Shown: positions 12,068 through 22,289 of the stretch, one piece after another
How positions within the stretch are numbered: the first letter of the stretch is position 1
How the letters are laid out: each line of letters opens with the position of its first letter
Assembly (NCBI GenBank): GCA_905147135.1
Contig: LR990042.1
Span: 12,205,545-12,269,544, forward strand
From: Blastobasis lacticolella
Taxonomy: Eukaryota; Arthropoda; Insecta; Lepidoptera; Blastobasidae
DNA: 64,000 bases
Direction of reading: 5' to 3'
Position numbers and translations under genes: made by a program
The notes under the pieces: generated by a model
The model's database searches: none
What the model was told of the DNA's origin: nothing
The model's input: only the letters and a program-made list of their open reading frames with translations

Positions 12068-12690
12068 TAGTTAGGACGTGGAAAGCTAGAACTCCGTCCA
12101 CCTACCTTCCACTACATTAAATTTCGGGTGGACGACAGGGGCTTAGCGTTGACTGGGTCGTGGCGGCAAGACGGGCCGCGACGGTATAGCGGAGCTTATA
12201 CAAGGCTGGCCGTGTGGTGTCCGGCAGAGTGGAATAGCACCAACCCCTTACACTCATGGGTGTCGTACAAGGCGACTAATGTTTTCGAGGCAAAAGATCA
12301 AGAGTCTCCGTAGTCTGGAAAATGGGCAGCAGCATTTTCCATTGTATTATTTAAACACTGCGATCTCCATCACGCCTGCCAAGCGTGGAGATTATGGCAA
12401 TAATCTCCCCTTTCGTGGGAGAGGCTCTAAGTCCTGCAGTGGACTGTTACGTGCTGTGGTAATGATGATACAAGGCTGCCCGGCCCTGGCAAGTGCTGGG
12501 GCAATGGCGGCCAGTCGGACTTGGCAGTTGGTGACAACGCTGTCGCCGGCGGAGTGACGCGCCTTACGATCGTTGGGAGAGTTGAGGTTTGGCGTCCAGA
12601 AAGCCTGTTTTATCTTTTGGCTGATGGGTAGGTACTTGCTGGGTCGTCGCCAATGAGGAGTCACCCTATAGGTTTGACCTCGTCGCGGCT
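12068..12690 (+). repeat. Right part of the interspersed repeat, with nested SINE
   Basis: Continues the repeat begun at 6958: 'gttaggacgtggaaagctag' through 'ggtcgtcgccaatgaggag' and beyond. Related copies are 44740-45170 and 61918-62225, with only the right end at 30450-30510. Its GC content is clearly above background. It is interrupted at 12209-12467 by the GAT-tailed SINE. No convincing protein is encoded. Confidence 0.65.
12209..12467 (+). mobile_element. GAT-tailed SINE with 11-bp target duplication
   Basis: The 11-bp sequence atacaaggctg occurs at 12198-12208 and again at 12468-12478, immediately outside a 259-bp insert that starts gccgtgtggtgtccgg and ends in a short GAT run. The uninterrupted copies at 44955 and 62130 have one version of this sequence. 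A target duplication of this size with a simple-repeat tail is the mark of LINE-mobilised retroposition. Confidence 0.8.
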
Positions 12691-12699
12691 TTATTAATT

Positions 12700-13340
12700 T
12701 GTAACGTTTATTTGAAACGTATTATTGCTATACTAAAAACTTAAGGCGAATATATTCAACTAGCTTTATCTTTAAAACCTGAAGTTCTTTTGAACTGAAT
12801 ATTTATATTCAGTTCAATTCAGTTAAATATATTCAATTTAGAATAGATTAGTTCAATTGCATATTGCTTTTGAACCCTTAGGCAAAACTACGTATTGATT
12901 TCGGCCAAGTCATTTCACTGATAAAGTTAAGTTATTTCAATATTTTGAGCGTACGAACATAACGTAGAATTAGGAAGTATGGCAGTTTTTGTTAAAATCG
13001 GGAGAAGCTTTTATTTTTATAAAATTTCTGGCTTACGAAGTTTATCATACATAATACACAATGTCAAAATACGTTGGGAGAAACGACATAATCGCAAAGC
13101 GAAACTAGTTTTCATCGATTTCTCGAATAAATATAAAAGTAAAACGAAACGATTTCAAACTCTAAAATTATTCAAAATAATTATTAATTTTTGTCTCTAT
13201 GACTCCTGTACTGATGTCTAGCACATAGATGACAATACTCCAATTAATTGTATACTCCCATATACCTTCATACTTACCCATTTCTTTTTTCTAATACTTT
13301 TTATTTGAAATGCTACTACTTAGGTACTATAATCGTCAGG
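12700..13340. repeat. Duplicated non-coding segment (TIL-G flank)
   Basis: Colinear with 30510-31125 and 45180-45680: 'tcaactagctttatctttaa', then 'gagaagcttttatttttata', then 'tacgttgggagaaacgacat'. AT-rich, no supported gene. It lies on the 3' side of TIL-G exons in all three units. Confidence 0.65.
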
Positions 13341-13344
13341 TAAA

Positions 13345-13426
13345 ACACATTTCTTTGTTACTTTGTCTAATACACAGCCATAATTGCAATCTCATGCGTT
13401 TGTATAACAGACGAAGGGGAACAATA
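13345..13426 (-). pseudogene. TIL-G exon, 3' half (split by transposon)
   Basis: Minus-strand reading includes TNA*DCNYGCVLDKVTKKCVLP, i.e. the second half of a TIL domain with one stop where a cysteine (TGC/TGT) stands in the relatives. The exon is cut at 13426 by the TA element at 13427-17435; its first half is at 17438-17521. The intact-length but also decayed relative at 45691-45859 shows the two halves are contiguous there. Confidence 0.7.
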
Positions 13427-14308
13427 CAGGGTGTTTCATGATATATGTATAGAGATGTGAACTGGATGGAGTGCTAACCATATTAAAACGACAGGTATAA
13501 TTATTTTTTTCGTTATTGGAATAGTAAGCGAGAAAATGGCTATCGAACTTTTTCTTTTTCAATATTGATAATGACATTTTGAAAACGAAAGACCGCATCT
13601 CTAGAAATCAGTTGTAATAGGTCACTCAAGTTCATAATCAGGTAAATCAACCGAAGAATACAATTTTACCAGTTACAGATAGGATAGCAGACGCAGAAGT
13701 CTTTCCTACCTACCGTTTCATATGAGTTTTAAAATTAAATCTAAAGATCACTACGATCAATACCTCAAGTGGCTGGTTAATAAAATGATTATCACAAGCA
13801 GCTCGTGAGCAGTCCGGCATAAAAACAAGACATTTCGATGTTTGTTTCTACTTTAATTTATTCGTTTGTTTTTTTGTCTTTAACACAATGTTTGGACCTA
13901 GGTACATATTCGACTCCTCGAAGAATTTTTCCGCCAGCTCCGAAATAAGCAAATACGTCATTTCAGTACCTATCTAATAGTAATTATTAAATACTACTAT
14001 TATTATATTATTCAAGAATGAATTCAAGAAGGTGAATAATCAATTTGTAAAGCTGAAAAAATACCTAGCAATACTATTTACGTACTAGGTATGGTCAGGA
14101 GACCCGGTTTTACCATTTAGTCAATTTATTAGTAACAGACGCTACGATAAATAAGCCTGGGTTAATACGGATGCGCGGGCATGCCGTCCTTGGTCGGACG
14201 TCCGACCACGTATTCCGCACTCAAAAGCAACTATTTTATCCTGCGTAAGGATTAGTATCAACTGCAACTAACGGTTGGTTGGCTCCAGAAAAAGGGGAAC
14301 GGCTGTTA

Positions 14309-14527
14309 CTAGTTTTTAGTGTCAACCACGCTTAAGATACAAACATGTACATAGTGGCCTAGTGGCAGTACAATTACTTGTTTTATGCTACGCATTGATA
14401 GTCCACCTGAAGGCAAGAGGTAACCGTCGCCCATAACATCTACGATACAAGCATTTAGGTTGCAGGCAACAAAAATGCAGAACAGCAGATGCGTTGTCAC
14501 TGTGAGGACTAAGATGAAATTCGTCAT
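14309..14527 (-). CDS. Small secreted-peptide frame inside DNA element (unknown)
   Basis: Minus-strand ATG at 14527 opens a frame whose first 26 residues form a convincing signal peptide (MTNFILVLTVTTHLLFC..., hydrophobic core, NLNA before a likely cleavage). About 25 polar residues follow, ending IKQ at a possible splice donor (caa|gtaatt near 14378); otherwise the frame runs to 72 residues. Copy 3 of the element has the same start (MTHFILVLTVTTHLLFC, from 47435 downwards) but meets a stop directly after the signal peptide. Copy 1 lacks the region. It may be a captured first exon of a secreted host protein. I do not recognise the mature part. Confidence 0.35.
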   Translation of the reverse strand: MTNFILVLTVTTHLLFCIFVACNLNACIVDVMGDGYLLPSGGLSMRSIKQVIVLPLGHYVHVCILSVVDTKN

Positions 14528-15932
14528 GCCTGTATTTGCGCTGGCTTATTTTATGGACACCCTAAGTACTAGGCGCAATATTAAGGATTATCCGTTTTGT
14601 ACAAAAAAATAATGTAATCAATTATGATTTTAATTCAAAAGGTTCATTCATAGTTTTTACGAAAGTACACCCCCACTTAACTAATAGCAAAGTAGTCTAA
14701 TTCAAATTACTGTAGCATATTAATGTAGCAAACTCTAATTAATGTAACATCTTTGTCTTTACGAGTTTGCTTTCTCATGTCATGTATCGTACCTATCGAT
14801 ATCACGAACATTTCTTATCAACTAAAATTAACTAAATGATTCTTAGTTGATGGAGCTATACCTGTAAATATCCTATGCTACACCCAATTGGAGAACCTAG
14901 GTCACCTAGGTGGAGCACGGACCCAAACACAATTTTAGAAATTACTGTCTAGCTTACTGTCATTGTACCAAACTACCCGATAAAATAGTGGTAAGCAAAT
15001 GTAGTCCATCACCGTCATCATAAGGATTATTATTAGCCCACTGTTTGACTCGCTTGAGCCCCACTTTATCAAATAAGTAAAATTAACATTATGGTGCATC
15101 TACCAGGAGAACATAAAACGAGAGAACATGAAAGACGAAATAAGTAAGACCCCTAAAACACGGATCCCTAAATAGGAGTCCTTTTGCGCGTAGTCGCCGC
15201 GCCGTCAAACGCCGTGCCGCCAAGATCGAGGCGCGCCGGAGCTGTGGCGGTGCCTTCGACAACAAAATAGAAACTGAAACTAAGAATAGAAAACTGGGGA
15301 GGGCCGTTCTTTATTTTGTGTTTCTGCGTTCAACAGTTTAAGTATTGTGATAATCATTATTCTGTGCATGAATGCAAGCTAGTAGTAGGCCAAACACCAT
15401 GCTACCTACCTACTTACGTAATTGCACTGCGTAGTGTTGTGTATCTGTGTGTATGGAGTGTACCTACGCTACGATACGAGTGCAAGCTTACTTGATAGTT
15501 AATACCAATCAGTCATCCGAGCCATAAAAAATCAAGAAAGTATGGTTTAACCGCGCTGGCACCTGACGCTGTTTGTTTTCATAAAATAACCTTAAACAGG
15601 TACGTACCTACATGCTTTAAAGGTCTAGGTTCTAGCTAGACTTTAAGAGACGCTACCTAGCTAGTACCTAATCGCAACGTTAGGAGGTTCTTTTTCGTCG
15701 GTAAATAGGAAGAAAAGACAACGCTTTTGTCTGTTCATAAAATCATGTAGGTATTTAGTAAAACCTGTCTGTAATCTGTTTCAACAAAACTAGTCTCATA
15801 AGTGGTTCCCTACGCTACGTAGGTCCGTAGATGAGTGAACAATTTAAGTTGGACATAGTACCTACTTATCTGTGTAGAACGATTTTATCAATTGAACGAA
15901 TTTTGTTTCAGTTAAGTAGGTTTTTCAAGAAC

Positions 15933-16270
15933 GTCGGTGGCCGGGCGGTTGAGTATCCGACTCGTAAGCGAAAGAGGTACCGGGTTCGAATCCCGCTGTG
16001 GCATGTACCAATGACTCTTTTCTGAGTTATGTACATTAGTTGAATTCTAACCGATGCTCTTATGGTGAGGGAAACATCGTGATGAAACCTGAAAATTCTG
16101 GCAACTGAAATTGTCCAATCTAGTCAGGTTCCCCTGGTCGGGTCACGGAGGTCAGATGGTAGTCGCTCCACTGTAATTACCTGATCGTCAAATCCTGGAT
16201 CACGGTCAAGGCGGACCCCGGGCCCTCGTGTTTGAGAGCTCAACCGGCGCATTAACACCAAGAGCATTAT
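15933..16270 (+). repeat. tRNA-derived SINE (plus)
   Basis: The head has an A-box-like 'gggcggttgagta' and a perfect B box 'ggttcgaatcc' at 15982-15992, with tRNA-like spacing, but the stems do not close into a tRNA. The body then runs to 'gaccccgggccctcgtg'. An inverted copy at 16530-16865 faces it; the same facing pair occurs in element copy 3 (49117-49380 and 49400-49735). Confidence 0.7.
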
Positions 16271-16529
16271 TTTTTAACAATGTTTATTTTTATTTATTAA
16301 TTCAGGTAATAATATGTTCTGGTGCTTAGGTAGCTAGGTAGGTACCTACCTGCAGCAGTCCACAAAGCGGCTCCGGCTGTCTCACAGACTGATGGACATT
16401 CTGTTTTGTTTTTTACTTACGTAGGTACCTACCTGCCTACCTATGTTATGCTGGGGTGGTTTGTCTTGTTAGGTGAGTACCTAGTAAAAATAATTTTGTG
16501 CACGAAGCCCGTGCACAAAATTATTTTCC

Positions 16530-16865
16530 GTGCCCGTGATCAGCCTTAACCATGGTCCATGATCTAGGATTTGGCAGATTAGGTAGTTAATTGCAGTGGA
16601 GCGACTGCCATCTGACATTCCTGGCTCCTAACCCTCCTACCAAGGGAACCTGACCAGATTGGATCATGGTTACTTTCACATTCAGTCGCCTGAATGTGTA
16701 GGTTTCATCACGATGATTTCCCTCACCGTAAAAGCATCGGTTAGTATTCAACTAATGTGCATAACTAAGAAAAGAGTTATTGGTACATAGCGGCAGTGGG
16801 ATTCGAACCCGGTACCTCTCGCGTACGAGTCGGATACCGTAACCTTAGGCCACCGACGCTCCGAC
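16530..16865 (-). repeat. tRNA-derived SINE (minus), inverted partner
   Basis: The reverse complement carries 'gtaccgggttcgaatccc' as its tRNA-like head (B box at about 16799-16815) and the same body as the SINE at 15933. Together with that copy it could form a long hairpin of roughly 300-bp arms. Confidence 0.65.
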
Positions 16866-17437
16866 TATTTAAGCATACCTACCTATTGAAAATAATTAGT
16901 GTAGGTAACTTCCTAGTTAATTTGGTAGAGCTTATTCATGTAGATAAGTAGGTAACATTTAGTTCGACGCCTGGTAGTAAGATGTAGGAGGTTGGTTTGT
17001 TTTGATATGGAGCTCGTATTTGCACGTTTGCTCGTTGGCCTTCGGTATCCGCCCAAACTGCGTTTGGATGATTGCTTCTATCCGTTTGATCCGCCACCTT
17101 TGCCGGTTGCCAGCCGGCACACGCCAACCGACAATCGTTGGCCGAAACGGGTGCGCGTCACACATCACCCATTGTGTACGCAGCATTAGGCTCGTAGTAG
17201 TAGTAGTAGTAGTAGCGGTAGTAGGCTTAAGGAGGTTGCTTTGTTTTGATAGGGGTCGCACGAGGTTGTTAAACTGCTTCTAATATGATGGTCGATATGG
17301 TTATTTATCTTTAAAAATATATATATATATTTTATTAAAATTCAATGTCCGGATAATATGAAGTCGCGAGTGTACTCTTTGAAAGCTTTACTTTAACACC
17401 CTTTCGGCTTTATACATGTATTAAGTAACACCCTGTA

Positions 17438-17521
17438 TAACTGCTTCATTTTTATAAGAAGTGCTGCAGTGGTTTCCGCAGCCAATGTGTGCGTTGTCAT
17501 CGCCTTTACAGGTTGGTGGTG
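17438..17521 (-). pseudogene. TIL-G exon, 5' half (split by transposon)
   Basis: After a splice acceptor (tttag| at 17522-17523) the minus strand reads APPTCKGDDNAHIGCGNHC, the amino-terminal part of a TIL domain starting in phase 1 like the other TIL exons. It then runs into the right border of the element at 17435. The remainder is at 13345-13426. The fourth cysteine region (STSYKN) is also altered, so the exon had probably decayed or was decaying when it was hit. Confidence 0.65.
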
Positions 17522-17912
17522 CTAAAGATGAATATTATAACAACAATAATGGAATTGAAATTAAAGTTAAATGTAGGTATATTTTCATAATTTATTTGAC
17601 GTTTGTTACCTAAATGATATTTTATTCCATTAATAAATAACAACAACCAAAACAAAAAATTCTCACAATATTGGGTAATGTGAACATAAAGCTATTACAG
17701 AATTTAAGTAATAGTAAGTTGGTAAGTCAAAACGAGATGGATTTGGGTCGCCTAATTTGCGCCGGGAATAGCTTTCATAAATATTGTCCTTTACAAGTGG
17801 CTGTCAAAAATAAATTTAGTTATGCAGATATGAACTGGGATACAGCTCTAGCTATGGATTAATTATTTTAATCTGTTGTCAGTAGAATAATAATATGGCG
17901 TATTTCTCGACA

Positions 17913-18106
17913 TTATGGACATTTATTGTAACGAACACAAACGTTATTATTGTCTCGGGCATAACCATCATTGCAGTAACACATATCGTTACATCGGACG
18001 TTTACTATTGGACAGCTCGTTTGATTTTGTTGGCTGAGTGTAGCGCATACATTGTCACAAGCTCCGCCACAGGCGTAGTACTCGTTGGGACCATTACATT
18101 GAAGTG
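17913..18106 (-). CDS. TIL-A terminal exon, protease-inhibitor domain
   Basis: After a splice acceptor (gatttcag|) two bases complete a split codon, then 63 codons run to a TAA at 17913-17915. All ten cysteines of a TIL domain are present (LQCNGPNEYYAC...CYCNDGYARDNNNVC...NKCP). Secreted TIL domains block serine proteases with a loop braced by five disulphides. This is the cleanest A copy, and it ends properly after the last cysteine-proline. Upstream on the same strand lie TIL-B (18678-18872) and the Ser-rich exon, so this is likely the last exon of that gene. Sequence relatives: 26861, 31668, 34326, 46187. Confidence 0.8.
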
Positions 18107-18677
18107 CTGAAATCACATATACATATAATTATGACATTACTAGTATAGAAGATATTAATACATATTAAATATGAACAATATATACAGCGCCATCTAGCCC
18201 CAAAGTAAGCAAAGCTTGTGTTTTTGGGTGCTCGACTTCTGTGACTATGACTTCTCGACTTGAGTGCTGACTAGCCTAATTCTAACTCAGAAGGATTGAA
18301 AATGGGTAGCAACGTGTTCTGTTGTATATTATTAATTTTACTTTAATCATTTTCATCATTCCGCTCTAAATGGAAGAACGGCCTCAATATCACTCTTTCT
18401 CTTTTTGCCACTACATCACTGTATTTACTTTTGTTTTTTTCGTTCAGTCCCGTTGACCCCAAACGTTGTCGTTACCCCCCAATTCGTCTATCTCTCAATT
18501 TTACTCCACTGAATCCGAAATGAATCCTTAAGGAACTTGAACTAAGTCTCGTTAACTCAGCAATCAATTCAATCAGGAAATGATTAATGAAAGGAAATAC
18601 GTGATGCCTTTAGCTATAACTATAAATTCTTAAAGTAATTATAAGCTATGAATATCCAATGTAGACCCGATACTTAC

Positions 18678-18872
18678 TGCATTTTTCGGGAAGTACACAT
18701 TTGACAGTGACTTCATCGAGCACATAGCCGTCATTGCAATCGCATCCATTCTCTTTGCATGCCCCTTGACACGCACCAACATTATTGGCTTTTTTATAGG
18801 TGCCGCATGTCCTGAAGCAGTAGTCACCGCAACCACTGTGCGCGTTGGGATCGCCATTACAAGATGTTTTCT
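18678..18872 (-). CDS. TIL-B internal exon, protease-inhibitor domain
   Basis: Runs from an acceptor (tttacag|) to a donor (tgca|gtaagt), 195 nt, both borders in phase 1, so it can be skipped or duplicated without breaking the frame. It encodes a complete ten-cysteine TIL domain (TSCNGDPNAHSGCGDYC...CDCNDGYVLDEVTVKC...EKC). If the donor were not used, translation would end nine codons later. The next exon is TIL-A at 18106. The closest relative is 40598-40795, differing mainly between the fourth and sixth cysteines (NNVGACQGAC against NNGDVKCHGLC), a region involved in target choice in this family. Confidence 0.8.
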
Positions 18873-19499
18873 CTGTAAATAAAAAACTTTTTTATTTAAA
18901 ACAGTTATCAGTATAAATCATGTTAATTTTAGATGTGAATTGAACTCCTCCGACTTTATTTGTTTAACTTTATTTAATGGAACCATTCCTTGTACACAAG
19001 ATTGTCACAGATCTATATGACATAAAATAACAGACACAACCGGCCAACTTATGTCTATTAAGAAATTTCTTCCATCAGCCGTACAATATTTTATTACACG
19101 TAATAATGGTAACAAATACAAGGCAAGGCAATGTACATAATTATAAAACATGACACAATAGGCACTAATAGTTTTATGAAGAGCTTGACTCCTTTAACTC
19201 CCGGATGGTTACCGCACTCTTTGAAAATTGTCAATATTATGTGGAAAATTATGTCACTTTGTGTTGTTTCATTTTGTATATCGCTAAGATTACATTTTTT
19301 TATTTTTTTTTATTTACTTAGTAGCTGCTTTGGTGCATTGGTGATAGCTCTAGGAAATTCCAATACGGAAGATTGTGGGCTACGGTCCTAATAATCATTC
19401 GTATGGGTTTCAATATCCTTCTCATATTAGAACTGTAGTAAATAAATGTTTCATACTTGAGCACGGAAACTATATGTGAACCCTTCGTGTGAAAGTTCG

Positions 19500-19860
19500 A
19501 CTCGAACTTGACCGTTTAGAATATGATTCTCTCTATTATCGCCATTACATCCTTCATGGTCATCATTAGAACCACCATTGCAATTAGAGTGTTTATTATT
19601 GTTGCAAGTGCTACCATGAAAACTACTGCTACTGTTCGATTAGAGCTACTACTACTTCTGGAATTAGAGCTACAGTACCGTTGCATCAGAAGTTACTGCT
19701 ACTGGATTGAGAGCTACTGCTAATGCTACTACGTGTTCTTCTATTGCCGCTACTATAATCAGAGCTATTATTGTTGCTGCTACTATTACTGCTGCTGATA
19801 TGAGAGCTACTGCTACTGCCGTTTGTAGACGTTGATGTTTGTGTCGTATATAGTGTGGTG
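19500..19860 (-). CDS. Ser/Asn-rich exon remnant of TIL gene
   Basis: On the minus strand one frame is dominated by serine codons (SSSSHISSSN, SSNNNSSDYSSGN), followed after a TGA by CNG and further Ser, Asn and Gly-rich sequence related to the copy at 41640-41890. The two copies share the order and the position of the TGA, but the frame here shifts in the second part. Low-complexity serine linkers between TIL modules are known from lepidopteran secreted proteins, including zonadhesin-like silk components. I see no clear splice sites, so this may be a decayed linker exon. It lies upstream of TIL-B, as its relative does. Confidence 0.4.
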
Positions 19861-19999
19861 GTTCTTGTGTTTAAAATATATATAACTTATGTGATATAAA
19901 ATTGTACATAATTTTTATTCCAATATTTCTAAGGTATGAGATCAAATTCAAGATAAAAAAATGGAAGCATATGGGTTGCCACTAGTGATAGAAAACTTA

Positions 20000-20460
20000 T
20001 TTTATTATTTAACATAAGCACAGCGTCCGCCTAGTCACCGCGCAGTCGTCGCGTTGCTATGCTACGCAGTGCTAGGCGGACGCAACGCGTACGACTATCT
20101 GCCTAGCGCGGCTTCGTTCGCGGGGTTTCAATTTAATAAACTCTACCCCTACCCTACCCTACAGAAACCTTGTCCCAGCCTGAAAGTTAAAAGAACAACA
20201 AAAAAATAATTATTTTCGTACAACATTTCGTAACATTTCAATACCATAGATTATATTATTGATATTTACCTAGGGATCTCTAATTTTAGGAAGATTAAAA
20301 TAAAATATATAAGGCGCTGATAATATAGCTCTCTATTGGTGAAAGAATTTATAAAATCGGTTCAGTAGTTTCCTAGTTTAATTATTACAAACAGACAAAC
20401 AAAACGACGAACAATCAAATAATTTTCCTTTATAAGTATCTTATCTAAAATATAGATTAT
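20000..20460. repeat. Interspersed repeat with CCCTAC run
   Basis: Matches 52600-53035 closely ('cacagcgtccgcctagtcac', 'ctctacccctaccctaccct', 'cctagggatctctaatttta'). Extra inverted sequence around 20055-20090 ('gcggacgcaacgcgtacg') is absent from the other copy. Non-coding. Confidence 0.55.
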
Positions 20461-20499
20461 AAACATGTATTACAGCTATATTCTTTATAACTCATTATT

Positions 20500-22280
20500 T
20501 AATATTTATTGTGTTTTGATTAGTCCTATCAACTGTCTACTGTATCCCAGTATTCAGCTAGACTGTATAAAACGTAAAACGACTTGGGAAATTAGAAGAT
20601 TCTTTGAAATCAACAAGTAAGCAACCTGAGCAACTCTTTCATCTACAATTTTCTTGTATTCAGACAGACGTCTTCATTATTCATATAGTTTTGCTTACTT
20701 ATTGGTTTCGATTAATCTTATAATTTTTCAAGTCGCTTAACTTTTCAGACAGAGTCTAACAACAAAGTATAAACTGCTTTTTTCATTAAGGTTTATTTAA
20801 CGATTAAAGTCAACAGAATCTCACCTGTGGCTGATGATATCAATAAAATGTTTGGCACTAGGGCCACCAACAGCAGTAACACCGACATGGTCACCGGCAA
20901 TGTCTGGTATTTTATCAAGAATTACACCGCTTTTATAGATTCCTGCACTTGTATCTACATCGTTTGGGAAGAACGTGGAGATGGCAAGGCAATGTAAATA
21001 CATTCATTGTTAATATCTGTTTTCGACTGCTATTGGTAGAATTAATTGCTAAGCTACGTCAACGTTGCTTATCGATGGTAACGACATATGTATAAGGAAA
21101 GAAAAGTTTAAGTAGTCCGATTTAATAAGTGAGTTATTAAATATAGAGAAGCGAATGAGTAAACGTATGTTTTAAGATAATAATTGTTTATTTGATATAT
21201 TATAGACTACGCAAACCGCTAACCACTGTCTCCCAGAGCTAAATGAATAGCAGTTGATAGAAGACGATGCGACCGTTACGGCAGGTACTGACGACTTCTT
21301 GAAAGGACGATTTCTCAAATTACGTCTCCTACAAATGACGACTCCTTGAAATGACAACATCTCGTAATTACAACTTCTCGAAATGACGACTTCTTATGTC
21401 GCTACCCAGAATGACATAGTTGACAGAGTTTTGACTCTATAAATACTGCCTTATAAACTGACTCAAAATAAATTGATTTAGGAATAGAGAACTTATTTAT
21501 TTGAATTTGAGGTTGAGGTGTGGGGTTTGAGGAGGTTTGAGGAGGAACAAAGTTGTAGTTTACCTGTAGGTAATATTGGCATTTTTTAGAAACAAAATAT
21601 AGTTTTTTTCCTTTCGTGCTCATTGGCAACAAGTCATAATAATATTCCGAATAAAGACAAATTCCTAGTTGTTACATTTTGGTTTTCTCTTCAAAAAGTC
21701 ATCAAAATTACTTTATACCAGACAAACTATTTGTTCTTCGTCTAACTGTTTCTTTGTTTAGGTGTACTATTTTACCGTTTTAATCCGCCTAGTGCTTTCC
21801 ATTCAATTTAGTTTGTTTTTTAGTTCAAATAAGATATAATCATTACAAATAAAATGTAAATTAGATATCATAAACGTGATCATACTGTTTTATAGAAAAG
21901 TAAACCTAAATTTTAACGAAGCTTAAAATAAGTTCATGAACACGCCCTAATCTTACCAAAAATTGGTTTTATAATACTTTAGTCATCTTTGGCAAATAAG
22001 TATAATAATTAATTTTATTTTTTATTTAACCACGTGCACTGCATCATGTACCTATGAGTTAAGTCAGTAGAAAATTTCGTATATACAAAAGAATATATTA
22101 ATTATGGACTCAATATATTGTATGGTTTGCAGACATAGGTAGTAAACGGTAATATGCTTGGTATCTTTTTAAATTTTATACGAAAATATTAACACCGACA
22201 TTATTATTTGCATAGTGACAAGCTGAGCCTACACTTTAAACGCTTTATTGTTACACTATAAGAATATTAATAAGAGTATG
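20500..22280. repeat. Segmental duplication, copy of 53755-55825
   Basis: Continuous similarity, also shared in more diverged form with 27890-29640. It contains the 60-codon exon at 20825-21003 and otherwise AT-rich non-coding DNA. The copy at 54782-55028 carries a retrotransposon insertion that is absent here. Confidence 0.7.
20825..21003 (-). CDS. 60-codon exon, unknown function (copy 1)
   Basis: Minus-strand ATG at 21003 opens a frame through GIYKSGVILDK, DHVGVTAVGG and AKHFIDIISH to a strong donor (cacag|gtgaga). An in-frame stop precedes the ATG, so it is a first coding exon unless an unseen acceptor lies inside. Two further copies (28199, 54114) keep the frame and differ mostly by conservative changes, which suggests coding constraint. 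It ends in phase 2, whereas the TIL exons begin in phase 1, so at least one more exon would be needed to join them. No signal peptide or known domain is recognised. Confidence 0.5.
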
Positions 22281-22289
22281 CTTGATTTT

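Larger units (their letters stand above)
13427..17435. mobile_element. TA-flanked inverted-repeat DNA element, copy 2 (4.0 kb)
   Basis: Left end cagggtgtttcatgatatat, right end tacatgtattaagtaacacc then ctg, each bordered by TA. It interrupts a TIL-G exon which is uninterrupted at 31.2 kb and 45.7 kb, so the insertion borders are certain. Internal order agrees with copy 3 (46411-50487): a signal-peptide-like frame, a block with 'gagaacctaggtcacctagg', palindromic gtaggtacctacct tracts, and two tRNA-derived SINEs in opposite orientation. No transposase gene is recognisable, so it depends on an enzyme encoded elsewhere. Confidence 0.8.

Noticed and set aside
12979..13221. 80-codon plus-strand frame rich in Lys and Phe
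   Set aside because: AT-rich duplicated non-coding segment; the paralogous sequences at 30780 and 45330 have stops in this frame.
15933..16002. Possible tRNA gene
   Set aside because: A and B boxes are good but acceptor and anticodon stems do not pair, and the sequence continues into a SINE body found many times.
17895..18110. Plus-strand frame of hydrophobic residues (seen at every TIL-A copy)
   Set aside because: Antisense of the TIL-A exon; its conservation only mirrors the real exon.
18639..18857. Minus-strand frame beginning MAIPTRTVV, also at 40559
   Set aside because: Shifted by one relative to the TIL-B exon, whose frame has all ten cysteines and good splice borders; the ATG is coincidental.
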